Part shown: one piece after another, positions 6,999-16,309 of the stretch
Layout of the letters: the number at the start of each line of letters is the position of its first letter
Position numbering within the stretch: position 1 is the first letter of the stretch
Assembly (NCBI GenBank): GCA_013812265.1
Contig: JACCTQ010000121.1
Coordinates: 1 to 44,886 of the forward strand
Source of the DNA: Actinomycetota bacterium
GTDB lineage: Bacteria > Actinomycetota > Thermoleophilia > Gaiellales > Gaiellaceae
Reading direction: 5' to 3'
Length of the DNA stretch: 44,886 nt
The notes under the pieces: model-generated
What the model saw: the letters and a program-made list of their open reading frames with translations, nothing else
Told to the model about the DNA's origin: nothing
The model's database searches: none
Translations under genes and position numbers: made by a program

Positions 6999-9900
6999 CT
7001 AACGATGCCCGAAATGGTGCGCGCTGGGCAACGCACCGCTGACTTCCGTGACGCCGGACACGCTTCGAGCGAGGGGGCCCAGAGTGGCGAGCTCGCGCAC
7101 GAGCACGTTCTGATTTCGGCCGACCCGCTCGACCTTCCCGTGCGCCAGGACCAGCGGCTCCCCCCGAATGATGGCGCGAAAGCGCTCGTAGACAGCGGGC
7201 GGAACGATCAGATTCACCTGCCCATGCTCGTCCTCCAGCAGCATGAAGACAACACCTTTCGCCGTTGCCGGTCGCTGGCGTGCGATGGCCATGCCCGCCA
7301 CGGCGACGCGGGCGCCCGGCGGACGGCGTGAGAGCTCCTTGCTCGAGATGACGTCGGGCGGAAGATGAGGGCGAAGGAGCTCGAGCGGGTGCGTACCAAT
7401 CGAGAGGTTCGTCTGCCTGTAATCGGCGAGCATTCGCTCCCACGTCGTCAGCTCGGGAAGCTCGGGAACCTCCGCGGTCGGCTCGAGCGGCAGGGCGAGC
7501 TGGCGCTCTGCGCCTCCCGAGCCCGGAACGCTGCGTGTCTCCGGGACGAGGCCAAGCTGCCACAGGAGTGACCGGCGCGGCTCGTTGAAGCAGTCGCAGG
7601 CGCCCGCAATCACGAGCGCCTCGAGCTCGCGACGATCGAGCGGCGCCCGCTGGGCCAGCTCGAGGACGCTGCGGAAGGGCCCGTTCAGATCACGCTCGGC
7701 GACCAGCGCTCCAGCGTCGTCGTCGCCGACCGAGTTGACGTGGGCGAGCCCGATCCGAACGGCGCCTTCCTCGATCGTGCACGCCGCGTCGCTCAGGTTC
7801 ACCTGCGGCGGCCGCACCTCCACTCCCCGTCGCTGCCCGTCGCGAACAAGGCTCGCCGGGGGATAGAAGCCCATCGGCTGCGCGTTCAGAAGCGCGCACA
7901 GAAACTCGGCGGGATAGTGATGCCGAACCCAGGCCGACTGGTAGGCGAGCAAACCGAATGCGGCCGCGTGGGACTTGGGGAAACCGAAGCCCGAGAACCC
8001 GACGAGCTTGTCGTAGACACGATTCGCAGTCTCTTCGTCGACCCCGTTTCGCGCCGCACCCTCGACGAAGCGGCCGCGATACGCCTCCAGCGCGTCGTGG
8101 CTGCGCTTGCGACTCATCGCCCGGCGGAGACCTTCCGCCTCGCCGACGGTGAAACCGGCGAGAGCCGTCGCGACGTCGAGCACCTGGTCCTGGAACACGA
8201 CCACGCCGAGCGTCGCCCGGAGCGGCTCTGCGAGGAGCGGGTGGTCCACCGGCGGAACGAAGCTCGGATCCTCGCGCATCCGCTGGCGGTTCTCGACGTA
8301 GGGGTGAACCGCCTTGCCCTGGATCGGCCCGGGTCGTACGAGAGCGACCTCGACCGTCAGGTCGTCGAGATTCTCCGGACGCGTCCGGAGCAGCATCTGC
8401 ATCTGGGCGCGGCTCTCGATCTGGAAAACGCCGACCGTGTCGGCCCGCTGGATCTCGTCGTAGACGGCCTGGTCGTCCAGCGGGATGCGCGAAAGATCGA
8501 GCGGCGTGTCGGCGGTCGCGCTGAGAGAGACGAGATCGACGCAGTCCTCGACTGCCGAGAGCATCCCGAGCCCGAGCAGGTCGATCTTCAGGAAGCCCGC
8601 ATCCGCGCAGGAGTCCTTGTCCCACTGGCAGAGCTGGCGGCCGGCCATCGCCGCCGGTTGGACGGGGACGAGCTCGACGAGCGGCCTGCTCGAGATCACC
8701 ATCCCACCCGGGTGCTGGGAGATGTGGCGAGGCAGGCCTGCGATGTCCGCACAGATCTGGGCGAACGCCTGCCAGCGCGGCGAAGACGCCTTTGCGAATG
8801 CATCCGGCAACGATGCGAGCTCCTCCCCCACCCGCTTCGCGTTCCAGCCGTCCGTGACACGGGCGAGCCGCTCGAGCTCGGCGTACGGCAGGCCGAGGGC
8901 CTTGCCCACGTCGCGAATGGCACCGCGCGAGCGATACGTCGCAAAACTGGCGACGAGCGAGGCGTGCTCGCGGCCGTAGCGATCGGTGACCGCGACGATC
9001 AGCTGCTCGCGGATGTCGCGCGGGAAATCGAGGTCGATGTCCGGCACCGAGTCGAGCTCGCGGTTCAGGAAGCGTCCGAGCGAGAGATCCGCCTGCACCG
9101 GATCGACGTGGGAAAGACCGGTCAGATAGCAGACGAGCGACCCGACCGAGCTGCCCCGGCCGCGGCCGGGAGGAAGCACGTGCCGCGGCGACCCGGGGCC
9201 GCGCACTTGGAGAGCGATCTCGCGTGCGAGCTCGAGCACCTCCCAGTGGAGCAGGAAGAAGCCGGAGAGGCCGAGATCGCGAATGAGAGCTAGCTCTTCG
9301 TCCAGGCGCTGCCGTGTCCGTCTCTTGTGGGGAAGCCGGGACGTCCCCCCAGCTCGAACGCCATACCCATAGCGGTCCTCGAACGCGCGCTCGCAAATGC
9401 GCGCCAGCTGGACGTCCGCGGGTTCGGCGCTGTCCGAGAAGTCCGGGTAGCGGTACCCGAGCTCCTCCGTCAGGTCGAATTGCAGCCGTTCCGCGAGCTC
9501 CGCCGTACGTGCTACCGCGCGGGCATCGTCCGGAAAGCGCTCGGCCATCTCCTCGGGTGCCAACAGGACGCTCTCATGATTGCCGCGCCGTTCGCGCTCA
9601 CAGCCGTCGAGCGAGGCGCGGTGCTTGATCGCAACGAGAACATCCTGGAGTACCGCACGCCGCGGGTGATGCGCATGGACATCCCCCGTGGCGACCGTGT
9701 CGACCCCGAGAGCCGACGCAAGGTCCCGGAGGGCCGCGTTTCGCCGGGCGTCCCCGCGCTCGTAGGGACGCTGTAGCTCGACGAAGAAACGATCGCGTCC
9801 GAAGGTACGGGCGACGCGCGCGGCCACATTCGGGTCGCGGACACCGAGGCCATCGCGCGCGCAACCGGACAGGCAAACAAGCCCGTCGCTCAACTCGAGT

Positions 9901-10256
9901 AGCTGTTCGAGATCGAGCGAGGATGGGCGCGGCGCTTCAGATTCGCGCCCGGGCGGCCTCGTATGCGCGTGCGCCGCCGTGAGCAGGCGGCAGAGATTCG
10001 CGTAACCCCGCGCCGTCTCCACGAGCAGCGTCACATGGCTCCCACCCCCTAGGGTGACCTCAGCGCCGGTAATCGGGCGCACACAGAAGGCCCTCGCGGC
10101 ATGCGCGAACTCGAGCGATCCGTACACACCGTCGTGATCCGTCAGCGCGAGAGCGTCGTATCCGAGCTCGGCGGCCCGCACTGCGAGCTCCTCTGGCTGA
10201 GACGCACCGTCGAGGAACGAGTAAGCCGAGTGGCAGTGAAGCTCGACGTACTTCAA
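6999..10256 (-). CDS. dnaE2: error-prone DNA polymerase III alpha subunit DnaE2 (ImuC)
   Basis: 1085 aa C-family polymerase. PHP domain first: HCHSAYSFLDGAS (7-19), LTDHDGVYG (38-46), VATGDVHAHH. The palm follows: PPGRGRGSSVGSLVCYLTGL (362-381) and PDIDLDFP (405-412) with the catalytic aspartates. DnaE2 hallmarks are ALVRPGPIQG, FPKSHAAAFGLLAYQSAW and overall length about 1,050-1,100 aa. A QLALPL segment resembles a beta-clamp motif, and an OB-fold region (VFMLLEDEHGQVNLIVPP) lies near the end. It performs translesion, mutagenic synthesis with ImuB after DNA damage. TTG start, with AGGA about 9 nt upstream. It is last in imuB, DUF6504, dnaE2; a 142-bp spacer with hairpins precedes it, so it may have separate regulation. 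Confidence 0.96.
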   Translation of the reverse strand: MKYVELHCHSAYSFLDGASQPEELAVRAAELGYDALALTDHDGVYGSLEFAHAARAFCVRPITGAEVTLGGGSHVTLLVETARGYANLCRLLTAAHAHTRPPGRESEAPRPSSLDLEQLLELSDGLVCLSGCARDGLGVRDPNVAARVARTFGRDRFFVELQRPYERGDARRNAALRDLASALGVDTVATGDVHAHHPRRAVLQDVLVAIKHRASLDGCERERRGNHESVLLAPEEMAERFPDDARAVARTAELAERLQFDLTEELGYRYPDFSDSAEPADVQLARICERAFEDRYGYGVRAGGTSRLPHKRRTRQRLDEELALIRDLGLSGFFLLHWEVLELAREIALQVRGPGSPRHVLPPGRGRGSSVGSLVCYLTGLSHVDPVQADLSLGRFLNRELDSVPDIDLDFPRDIREQLIVAVTDRYGREHASLVASFATYRSRGAIRDVGKALGLPYAELERLARVTDGWNAKRVGEELASLPDAFAKASSPRWQAFAQICADIAGLPRHISQHPGGMVISSRPLVELVPVQPAAMAGRQLCQWDKDSCADAGFLKIDLLGLGMLSAVEDCVDLVSLSATADTPLDLSRIPLDDQAVYDEIQRADTVGVFQIESRAQMQMLLRTRPENLDDLTVEVALVRPGPIQGKAVHPYVENRQRMREDPSFVPPVDHPLLAEPLRATLGVVVFQDQVLDVATALAGFTVGEAEGLRRAMSRKRSHDALEAYRGRFVEGAARNGVDEETANRVYDKLVGFSGFGFPKSHAAAFGLLAYQSAWVRHHYPAEFLCALLNAQPMGFYPPASLVRDGQRRGVEVRPPQVNLSDAACTIEEGAVRIGLAHVNSVGDDDAGALVAERDLNGPFRSVLELAQRAPLDRRELEALVIAGACDCFNEPRRSLLWQLGLVPETRSVPGSGGAERQLALPLEPTAEVPELPELTTWERMLADYRQTNLSIGTHPLELLRPHLPPDVISSKELSRRPPGARVAVAGMAIARQRPATAKGVVFMLLEDEHGQVNLIVPPAVYERFRAIIRGEPLVLAHGKVERVGRNQNVLVRELATLGPLARSVSGVTEVSGALPSAHHFGHR

Positions 10257-10398
10257 CCGGTTTTCCTAACCTCGCAACCTCGCAAGACGATCACGGAACT
10301 CGCAGGGTTGTTAAAGCCGCGGAGGCGGGCTTTGCCCGTCTTCGCCCACAGACGCGCAAACGAAATTCTCCGCCTAAAATTGAGCGCGGAGCGCGATT
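10257..10398. other. intergenic spacer upstream of dnaE2 with repeats
   Basis: Holds a tandem AACCTCGC duplication near 10267-10282 and a short palindrome CGGGC-TTT-GCCCG near 10326-10338. Most of the long stem-loop described separately also lies here. No open reading frame is seen. The dnaE2 ribosome site (minus-strand AGGA) is at the left edge. Confidence 0.5.
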
Positions 10399-10407
10399 TT
10401 AGGCGGA
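10369..10407. repeat. long stem-loop spanning the DUF6504 stop codon
   Basis: Perfect 12-bp arms TCCGCCTAAAAT (10369-10380) and ATTTTAGGCGGA (10396-10407) around a 15-nt GC-rich loop. The arm at 10396-10407 holds the last two sense codons and TAA stop of the DUF6504 gene. No T-run follows on the minus strand, so it looks more like an mRNA 3'-end or processing structure than a full terminator. Confidence 0.6.
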
Positions 10408-10662
10408 TTGCGTGAACCATCCCCCCCGCTCCTCGTTCCGGAAGACGACGATGTTCTGCCCGCTCTCGAGCACGACGTCGAAGTACCGGCGGTTGACGGG
10501 AGCCTCCGTCCACCAACGGTCGACCACCCGCCACTCCTCGCGCACGACGGCCACCGGCTGGCGATTCACCTGCCGCGGTGCCCCGTCGAAGCTCGACTCG
10601 ACGAGCGCTGGTCTCGGCTCGTTCAGAACCCGTTTCAGGATGACGCTACCCCGACGGCACAA
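10399..10662 (-). CDS. DUF6504-like small protein of the mutasome cassette
   Basis: 87 aa, with REEWRVVDRWWTEAPVNRRYFDVVLESG and a terminal GGWFTQSA, resembling the DUF6504 family that commonly accompanies imuB/dnaE2 in Actinobacteria. It is a small beta-rich protein rich in Trp and Arg; the function is not established. It lies between imuB (63-bp gap) and dnaE2 on the same strand, so co-induction by DNA damage is expected. The start is uncertain: TTG at 10662 is the only upstream candidate in frame, has no good Shine-Dalgarno, and sits inside a potential mRNA hairpin. Assignment rests on sequence character plus position. Confidence 0.7.
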   Translation of the reverse strand: MCRRGSVILKRVLNEPRPALVESSFDGAPRQVNRQPVAVVREEWRVVDRWWTEAPVNRRYFDVVLESGQNIVVFRNEERGGWFTQSA

Positions 10663-10709
10663 GGCTTCGTTTTGAGACGGGTTCCCCCTAACCGTTTCAG
10701 AATGACGCT
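10625..10709. repeat. direct and inverted repeats around the DUF6504 start
   Basis: CCGTTTCAGGATGACGCT (10630-10647) recurs as CCGTTTCAGAATGACGCT (10692-10709), 17 of 18 bases identical. An inverted partner, TGAGACGGGTTC (about 10673-10684), can pair with GAACCCGTTTCA (about 10626-10637). On the minus-strand mRNA this stem encloses the TTG start codon. Confidence 0.5.
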
Positions 10710-10725
10710 TCGTCGTCGGGGTGCG

Positions 10726-11910
10726 CTAGTCGTCCCGGGGAACGAGAATCGCCCGCGCTTCGGGAATCCGTGACCACGGCGCTACTTCGACGACGGTTGC
10801 GACAGACCCCGATCCGGTGCTCGCACGCACCTGGCGAAGGCTGTCCCTGAGGCGAACATCCAGCTCGTTCCCAGCCGGCTGGACGAGCTCGAGCTGCTGC
10901 CCATTCGACTCGGTCAGCTCGACGAGCTCGAGCCGAAGCTCTACGACAGGTGCAGGCAGCTCGGCGAGCTTGGGCGCGAGCGCAGCCTTTAGTCGATCGC
11001 GCTCGACTGTCGGGTCGCGCAGCGTCACGGTACGCCGCCACGAGCCACCGGCGGCGAGGCGGGCTGAAACGGCCAGCTTCCGCGCGAAGCGGTTCTCTCG
11101 CTCAGGCCGGGCGAGCAGCCGCTCGAGCAGCACGGTAAAAGCGCGACGGAGCGTCAGCTCGTTCGCCACCGCCTCCGGGAACTCGAGCGCCTCCACGATC
11201 TCCGCCGGCAGGCGGCGGCCGTTGATCCGTCGGCGTGTCCCTCCATGCGCAGAACTCCACGCCTGTCGCCCGTCCCGTCCAAGGCGTTCGGCGACAGCTG
11301 CGGCCGGCAGCTCTGCAAGTTCGCCCACCTTGCGAATTCCGAAATTCTCGAGCTCGGCCCGACGAGCCGATTGGAGCGGAAGCAGCGTCAGTGGAAGAGG
11401 CGCCAGGAAGTCACGGGTGCGCTCGTCGGCGACGACGAGAGCCTGCCCGGGGCGCGCGACGCTCGCCGCCGCAAGAGCGGCGAACCGGCGCCCGGCAGCG
11501 CCCGCGCGCGGATCCCAGGCAGAGCCGACGGCAGTCAGCGCGCGCTCGAGTGCGCGCTCGAGACCGCCGTAAAGGCGCTCGATCCCTCGCGTCTCGAAGT
11601 ACAGACAGCCAGGCTCCTCCGGCTCCACTGTGAAGCCGGAGTCCTCGAGTCGCCGCAGGATCTCTTCCCATGCTTGCTCGGTAGCGGCCGGGTCCTGCTC
11701 GACGAGCACGAGCGATGGACATGTTGCAAGCGCCTCACCGAGGCGCATGCCCGGGCGTACTCCCGCTGTCTCCGCAGCCGCGGTGACCGGGCCGAGCAGC
11801 GGCTCGGTGCCTTCGCGCGGTGCGAGCGCTGCCGGCTCGAGCTCGAGGCTCGGCCGGGAACGAAGTGCCGCACGCAGCTCGAAACCGGGAATCAGCAAGC
11901 AGGCGATCAT
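10726..11910 (-). CDS. imuB: ImuB-type Y-family polymerase homologue (non-catalytic mutasome hub)
   Basis: 394 aa. Starts MIACLLIPGFELRAAL, where active Y-family polymerases carry the first catalytic Asp and steric gate. The second acidic box is replaced by EEPGCLYFE (98-106) followed by RLYGG. Helix-hairpin-helix and finger-like regions follow (LENFGIRKVGELAELPAA), then a little-finger region with LRRAFTVLLERLLARPERE. GQQLELVQP near residue 345 resembles a beta-clamp-binding QxxLxL motif. ImuB is the catalytically dead partner that links DnaE2 to the clamp. Start chosen at the ATG directly beside the LexA box; the longer open frame would read through the operator. imuA is not present next to it. 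Confidence 0.92.
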   Translation of the reverse strand: MIACLLIPGFELRAALRSRPSLELEPAALAPREGTEPLLGPVTAAAETAGVRPGMRLGEALATCPSLVLVEQDPAATEQAWEEILRRLEDSGFTVEPEEPGCLYFETRGIERLYGGLERALERALTAVGSAWDPRAGAAGRRFAALAAASVARPGQALVVADERTRDFLAPLPLTLLPLQSARRAELENFGIRKVGELAELPAAAVAERLGRDGRQAWSSAHGGTRRRINGRRLPAEIVEALEFPEAVANELTLRRAFTVLLERLLARPERENRFARKLAVSARLAAGGSWRRTVTLRDPTVERDRLKAALAPKLAELPAPVVELRLELVELTESNGQQLELVQPAGNELDVRLRDSLRQVRASTGSGSVATVVEVAPWSRIPEARAILVPRDD

Positions 11911-11925
11911 ACGAACGTATGTTCT
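11911..11925. promoter_or_regulatory. LexA (SOS) box proximal to imuB
   Basis: ACGAACGTATGTTCT matches the actinobacterial LexA pattern CGAAC-N4-GTTCG with a final-base deviation. It abuts the imuB ATG and overlaps the -10 hexamer, so bound LexA would block promoter opening. Confidence 0.88.
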
Positions 11926-11949
11926 ACACGAACGTATGTTCGCCGTCAA
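11921..11949 (-). promoter_or_regulatory. SOS-controlled promoter of the imuB-DUF6504-dnaE2 cassette
   Basis: Read on the minus strand: TTGACG (11949-11944), exactly 17 bp, TAGAAC (11926-11921). The ATG at 11910 is 10 nt beyond the -10, so transcription should begin about 3 nt before the start codon, giving a near-leaderless mRNA. One LexA box fills the spacer and another covers the -10. Confidence 0.8.
11928..11942. promoter_or_regulatory. LexA (SOS) box distal to imuB
   Basis: CGAACGTATGTTCG (11929-11942) has perfect CGAAC/GTTCG arms. It lies in the -35/-10 spacer of the imuB promoter. Its centre is 17 bp from the centre of the proximal box, which could allow cooperative LexA binding. Confidence 0.92.
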
Positions 11950-11979
11950 GTCAGCTCACCAGAGAGGCGGTACGCCGCC

Positions 11980-12020
11980 CCGCCTGGGCCGGCTCCGCCG
12001 GCCCAGGCGGAATGGTTTTT
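11980..12020 (+). terminator. strong hairpin with plus-strand T-run
   Basis: Perfect 14-bp stem CCGCCTGGGCCGGC / GCCGGCCCAGGCGG with a 3-nt loop, followed by AATGG and T5. It has the form of a plus-strand intrinsic terminator, though no plus-strand gene lies immediately upstream. It sits 30 bp from the imuB -35. Confidence 0.55.
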
Positions 12021-12079
12021 GGGCGGCGCGAAGCAAGACCACACCGGCCCCGAGCCAAGAGGGGCCGAAGGCGCCCTCC

Positions 12080-12122
12080 AAAAAAGGCGAACGGCGGCCG
12101 TCTGCGGTACGGCCGCCGTTCG
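12080..12122 (-). terminator. intrinsic terminator downstream of the comB remnant
   Basis: Perfect 14-bp stem CGAACGGCGGCCGT / ACGGCCGCCGTTCG with a 7-nt loop. On the minus strand it is followed by CC and T6, a textbook terminator shape. It would isolate the SOS cassette from minus-strand transcription initiated at the comB promoter. Confidence 0.8.
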
Positions 12123-12223
12123 TGTCGTATCTGCCGGATCCAGATTTTCCCCGTGCGACCCGGCTTTCCTGCGTTGGACCAGTCGCAGGCCAGTTTGGGC
12201 CAAAGCGGTACGCCCCGCGTCCC

Positions 12224-12700
12224 CTATCCGTCCGCGAGTCCGATCTCGGCCGCTCTCCCCGTCATGCCGACAAACCGAGGAACCACATCCAGCACGTTTT
12301 CGCGGGCGGCACCAGGCGATGTCTTCCTCGAGGTCGGGCGGCCCGTATGCTCGCGCATTCAAGCCCGTCAGCAGGGCTGGCGAACGACTGCGAGATAAGC
12401 CGGGCGGCAAGCGCAGCATCGGTGCGGTCGCCCTCGAGCAGCTCCACGATGCGACCGGCGCAGTAGGCGTCGTCGAGGGCGAACGCCTGCTGAAAGCCCG
12501 CGCAAAGGACGACGACGTCCTCGCCGGTCTCGCGGACCGCCCAGCAGACCGCAGCGAGGTTGAGGAGACTGCCGAGAAACCCTTCCGTAGCCGCTGGCGA
12601 GCGCCTGTGCGATCGTCGAGGTCGCGCGGAGCACGTCGATGACCACGCACACCGGCGCGGTGATCGCCTCCGCAGGCGAAAACGCGACGTGGATCCGCAT
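12224..12700 (-). pseudogene. comB: decayed 2-phosphosulfolactate phosphatase-like gene (comB)
   Basis: The ComB N-terminus is intact in one frame (MRIHVAFSPAEAI, VCVVIDVLRATSTIAQALASG). The homology then continues in the next frame (GFLGSLLNLAAVCWAV, EDVVVLCAGFQQAFALDDA, YCAGRIVELLEGDRTDAAL), switches again (AYGPPDLEEDIAW) and once more (ARENVLDVVPRFVGMTG). At least three frame changes are needed, and roughly 70 residues between ASGY and EGFLGS, including the TTNGT region, are missing. Intact family members are about 230-240 aa and hydrolyse 2-phosphosulfolactate in coenzyme M-type pathways, with other roles in bacteria. The large deletion argues for genuine decay rather than only base-calling errors. 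The promoter-like TAGCGT and ATG are still in place. Confidence 0.8.
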
Positions 12701-12708
12701 GAGGTCAC

Positions 12709-12715
12709 TACGCTA
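12709..12715. promoter_or_regulatory. symmetric TACGCTA, putative bidirectional -10 (comB remnant / rhomboid)
   Basis: Plus-strand TACGCT lies 6 nt before the GTG at 12721. Minus-strand TAGCGT lies 9 nt before the comB ATG at 12700. Only 20 bp separate the two starts and neither has a Shine-Dalgarno sequence. Confidence 0.5.
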
Positions 12716-12720
12716 CTCGG

Positions 12721-13593
12721 GTGGCCATGACCTGTTACAGACATCCGAACCGCGAGACAGGTGTCTCATGCTCCGAGTGCGGTCGCGGAATCTGCCCTGA
12801 CTGCATGATTTTTGCCCCGGTAGGCATCCGGTGCCCCGACCATTCGGGACGGCCGCAGGGAGCGGCGCGTGTAACCGGCTCGGTCAAGCGCGCGAGCTTC
12901 GAGGGGACGGGCGCGCTCGTCACGAAGGCGCTCATCGCCCTGAACGTCCTCGTCTTCCTCGCGAACCTCGCGCAGGGCGCCTCGCTAGGTCGCAACGACG
13001 GTTCCCTTTTTCGCGACGGGGCTCTTCTGGGCCAGGCATCCTTCGACGGTGTGAGTTTGGTGGGCGTGGCCGAGGGCGAGTGGTGGCGGCTCATCACATC
13101 CGCGTTCTTGCACGGCGGCATCATCCATCTGGGCATGAACATGCTGATGCTCTGGTGGATCGGTGCGCCGATGGAGCAGGCGATAGGTCGTGGGCGATTT
13201 CTCGCTCTTTACCTCGTTTCCGGGCTTGCCGGTTCCGCTGGCGCGCTTCTCTTCACGGATCCCAGAGTCCCGACCGTCGGTGCTTCGGGCGCCATTTTCG
13301 GGATTCTCGGCGCGGCTCTTGTCTTCGAGCGACAGCGGAACTACATCCTTGGCGGCAGCGCTCTCTCCATCATCGTGCTCAACCTCGTGCTGACATTCGC
13401 ATTGCCGAACATTTCCGTGGGAGGACACATCGGCGGCCTTATAGGCGGTGCCTTAGCCGCTCTGGCGCTATCCCGCTTCGGCCGCGGTCACGCCGCTTAC
13501 GGGCGCCCGGGTCTCGTCGGAACCGCTGGACTCGTCCTGATCGGCATCGTGAGCGTCGCCGTGTCGTACTGGAAGACTCGCGGGTACGTCTGA
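12721..13593 (+). CDS. rhomboid family intramembrane serine protease with N-terminal zinc finger
   Basis: 290 aa. Residues 5-41 form a B-box-like Cys/His cluster (CYRHP, CSECGRGICPDC, CPDH). A six-segment rhomboid core follows: first helix about 67-85, FLHGGIIHLGMNML (129-142, oxyanion Asn140), GASGAIFGILGA (187-198, nucleophile Ser189) and GGHIGGLIGGAL (234-245, catalytic His236). Both dyad residues are present, so an active membrane protease is expected; substrates are unknown. GTG at 12721 is favoured because it follows TACGCT by 6 nt (leaderless pattern); the ATG at 12727 would drop only two residues. Convergent with ppdK. Confidence 0.92.
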   Translation: MAMTCYRHPNRETGVSCSECGRGICPDCMIFAPVGIRCPDHSGRPQGAARVTGSVKRASFEGTGALVTKALIALNVLVFLANLAQGASLGRNDGSLFRDGALLGQASFDGVSLVGVAEGEWWRLITSAFLHGGIIHLGMNMLMLWWIGAPMEQAIGRGRFLALYLVSGLAGSAGALLFTDPRVPTVGASGAIFGILGAALVFERQRNYILGGSALSIIVLNLVLTFALPNISVGGHIGGLIGGALAALALSRFGRGHAAYGRPGLVGTAGLVLIGIVSVAVSYWKTRGYV

Positions 13594-13615
13594 CCCCCGT
13601 CCGGCGGAACGGACC

Positions 13616-16222
<2,607 letters not shown>

Positions 16223-16309
16223 ACGCGGGGAATCTTCCCACCCCGGCGTACACGACACATCGGAAACCCGTTCGACGGGGTCCTTTGCGAGCGGTGCAAG
16301 ACGGGCGGT

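Larger units (their letters stand above)
11950..12223. other. non-coding, hairpin-rich spacer between imuB promoter and comB remnant
   Basis: No plausible gene in any frame. It contains, in order: a 14-bp hairpin followed by T5 on the plus strand (11980-12020), an imperfect outer pairing of TTTTTGGGCGGCGC with GCGCCCTCCAAAAA (about 12016-12085) enclosing CGGCCCC/GGGGCCG, and a 14-bp hairpin with T6 on the minus strand (12080-12122). The remaining 100 bp to 12223 shows no motif I recognise. Confidence 0.6.

Noticed and set aside
7740..9293. 517-codon open frame antisense to dnaE2
   Set aside because: Arginine/leucine-rich shadow produced by the codon bias of a high-GC gene; no domain, start signal or promoter.
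10257..10410. CRISPR-like repeats before dnaE2
   Set aside because: Only one tandem octamer and single hairpins; no regularly spaced repeats or spacers.
12262..12744. 160-residue open frame as an intact gene
   Set aside because: Only its middle matches ComB; the N- and C-terminal homology lies in other frames, so it is part of a pseudogene.
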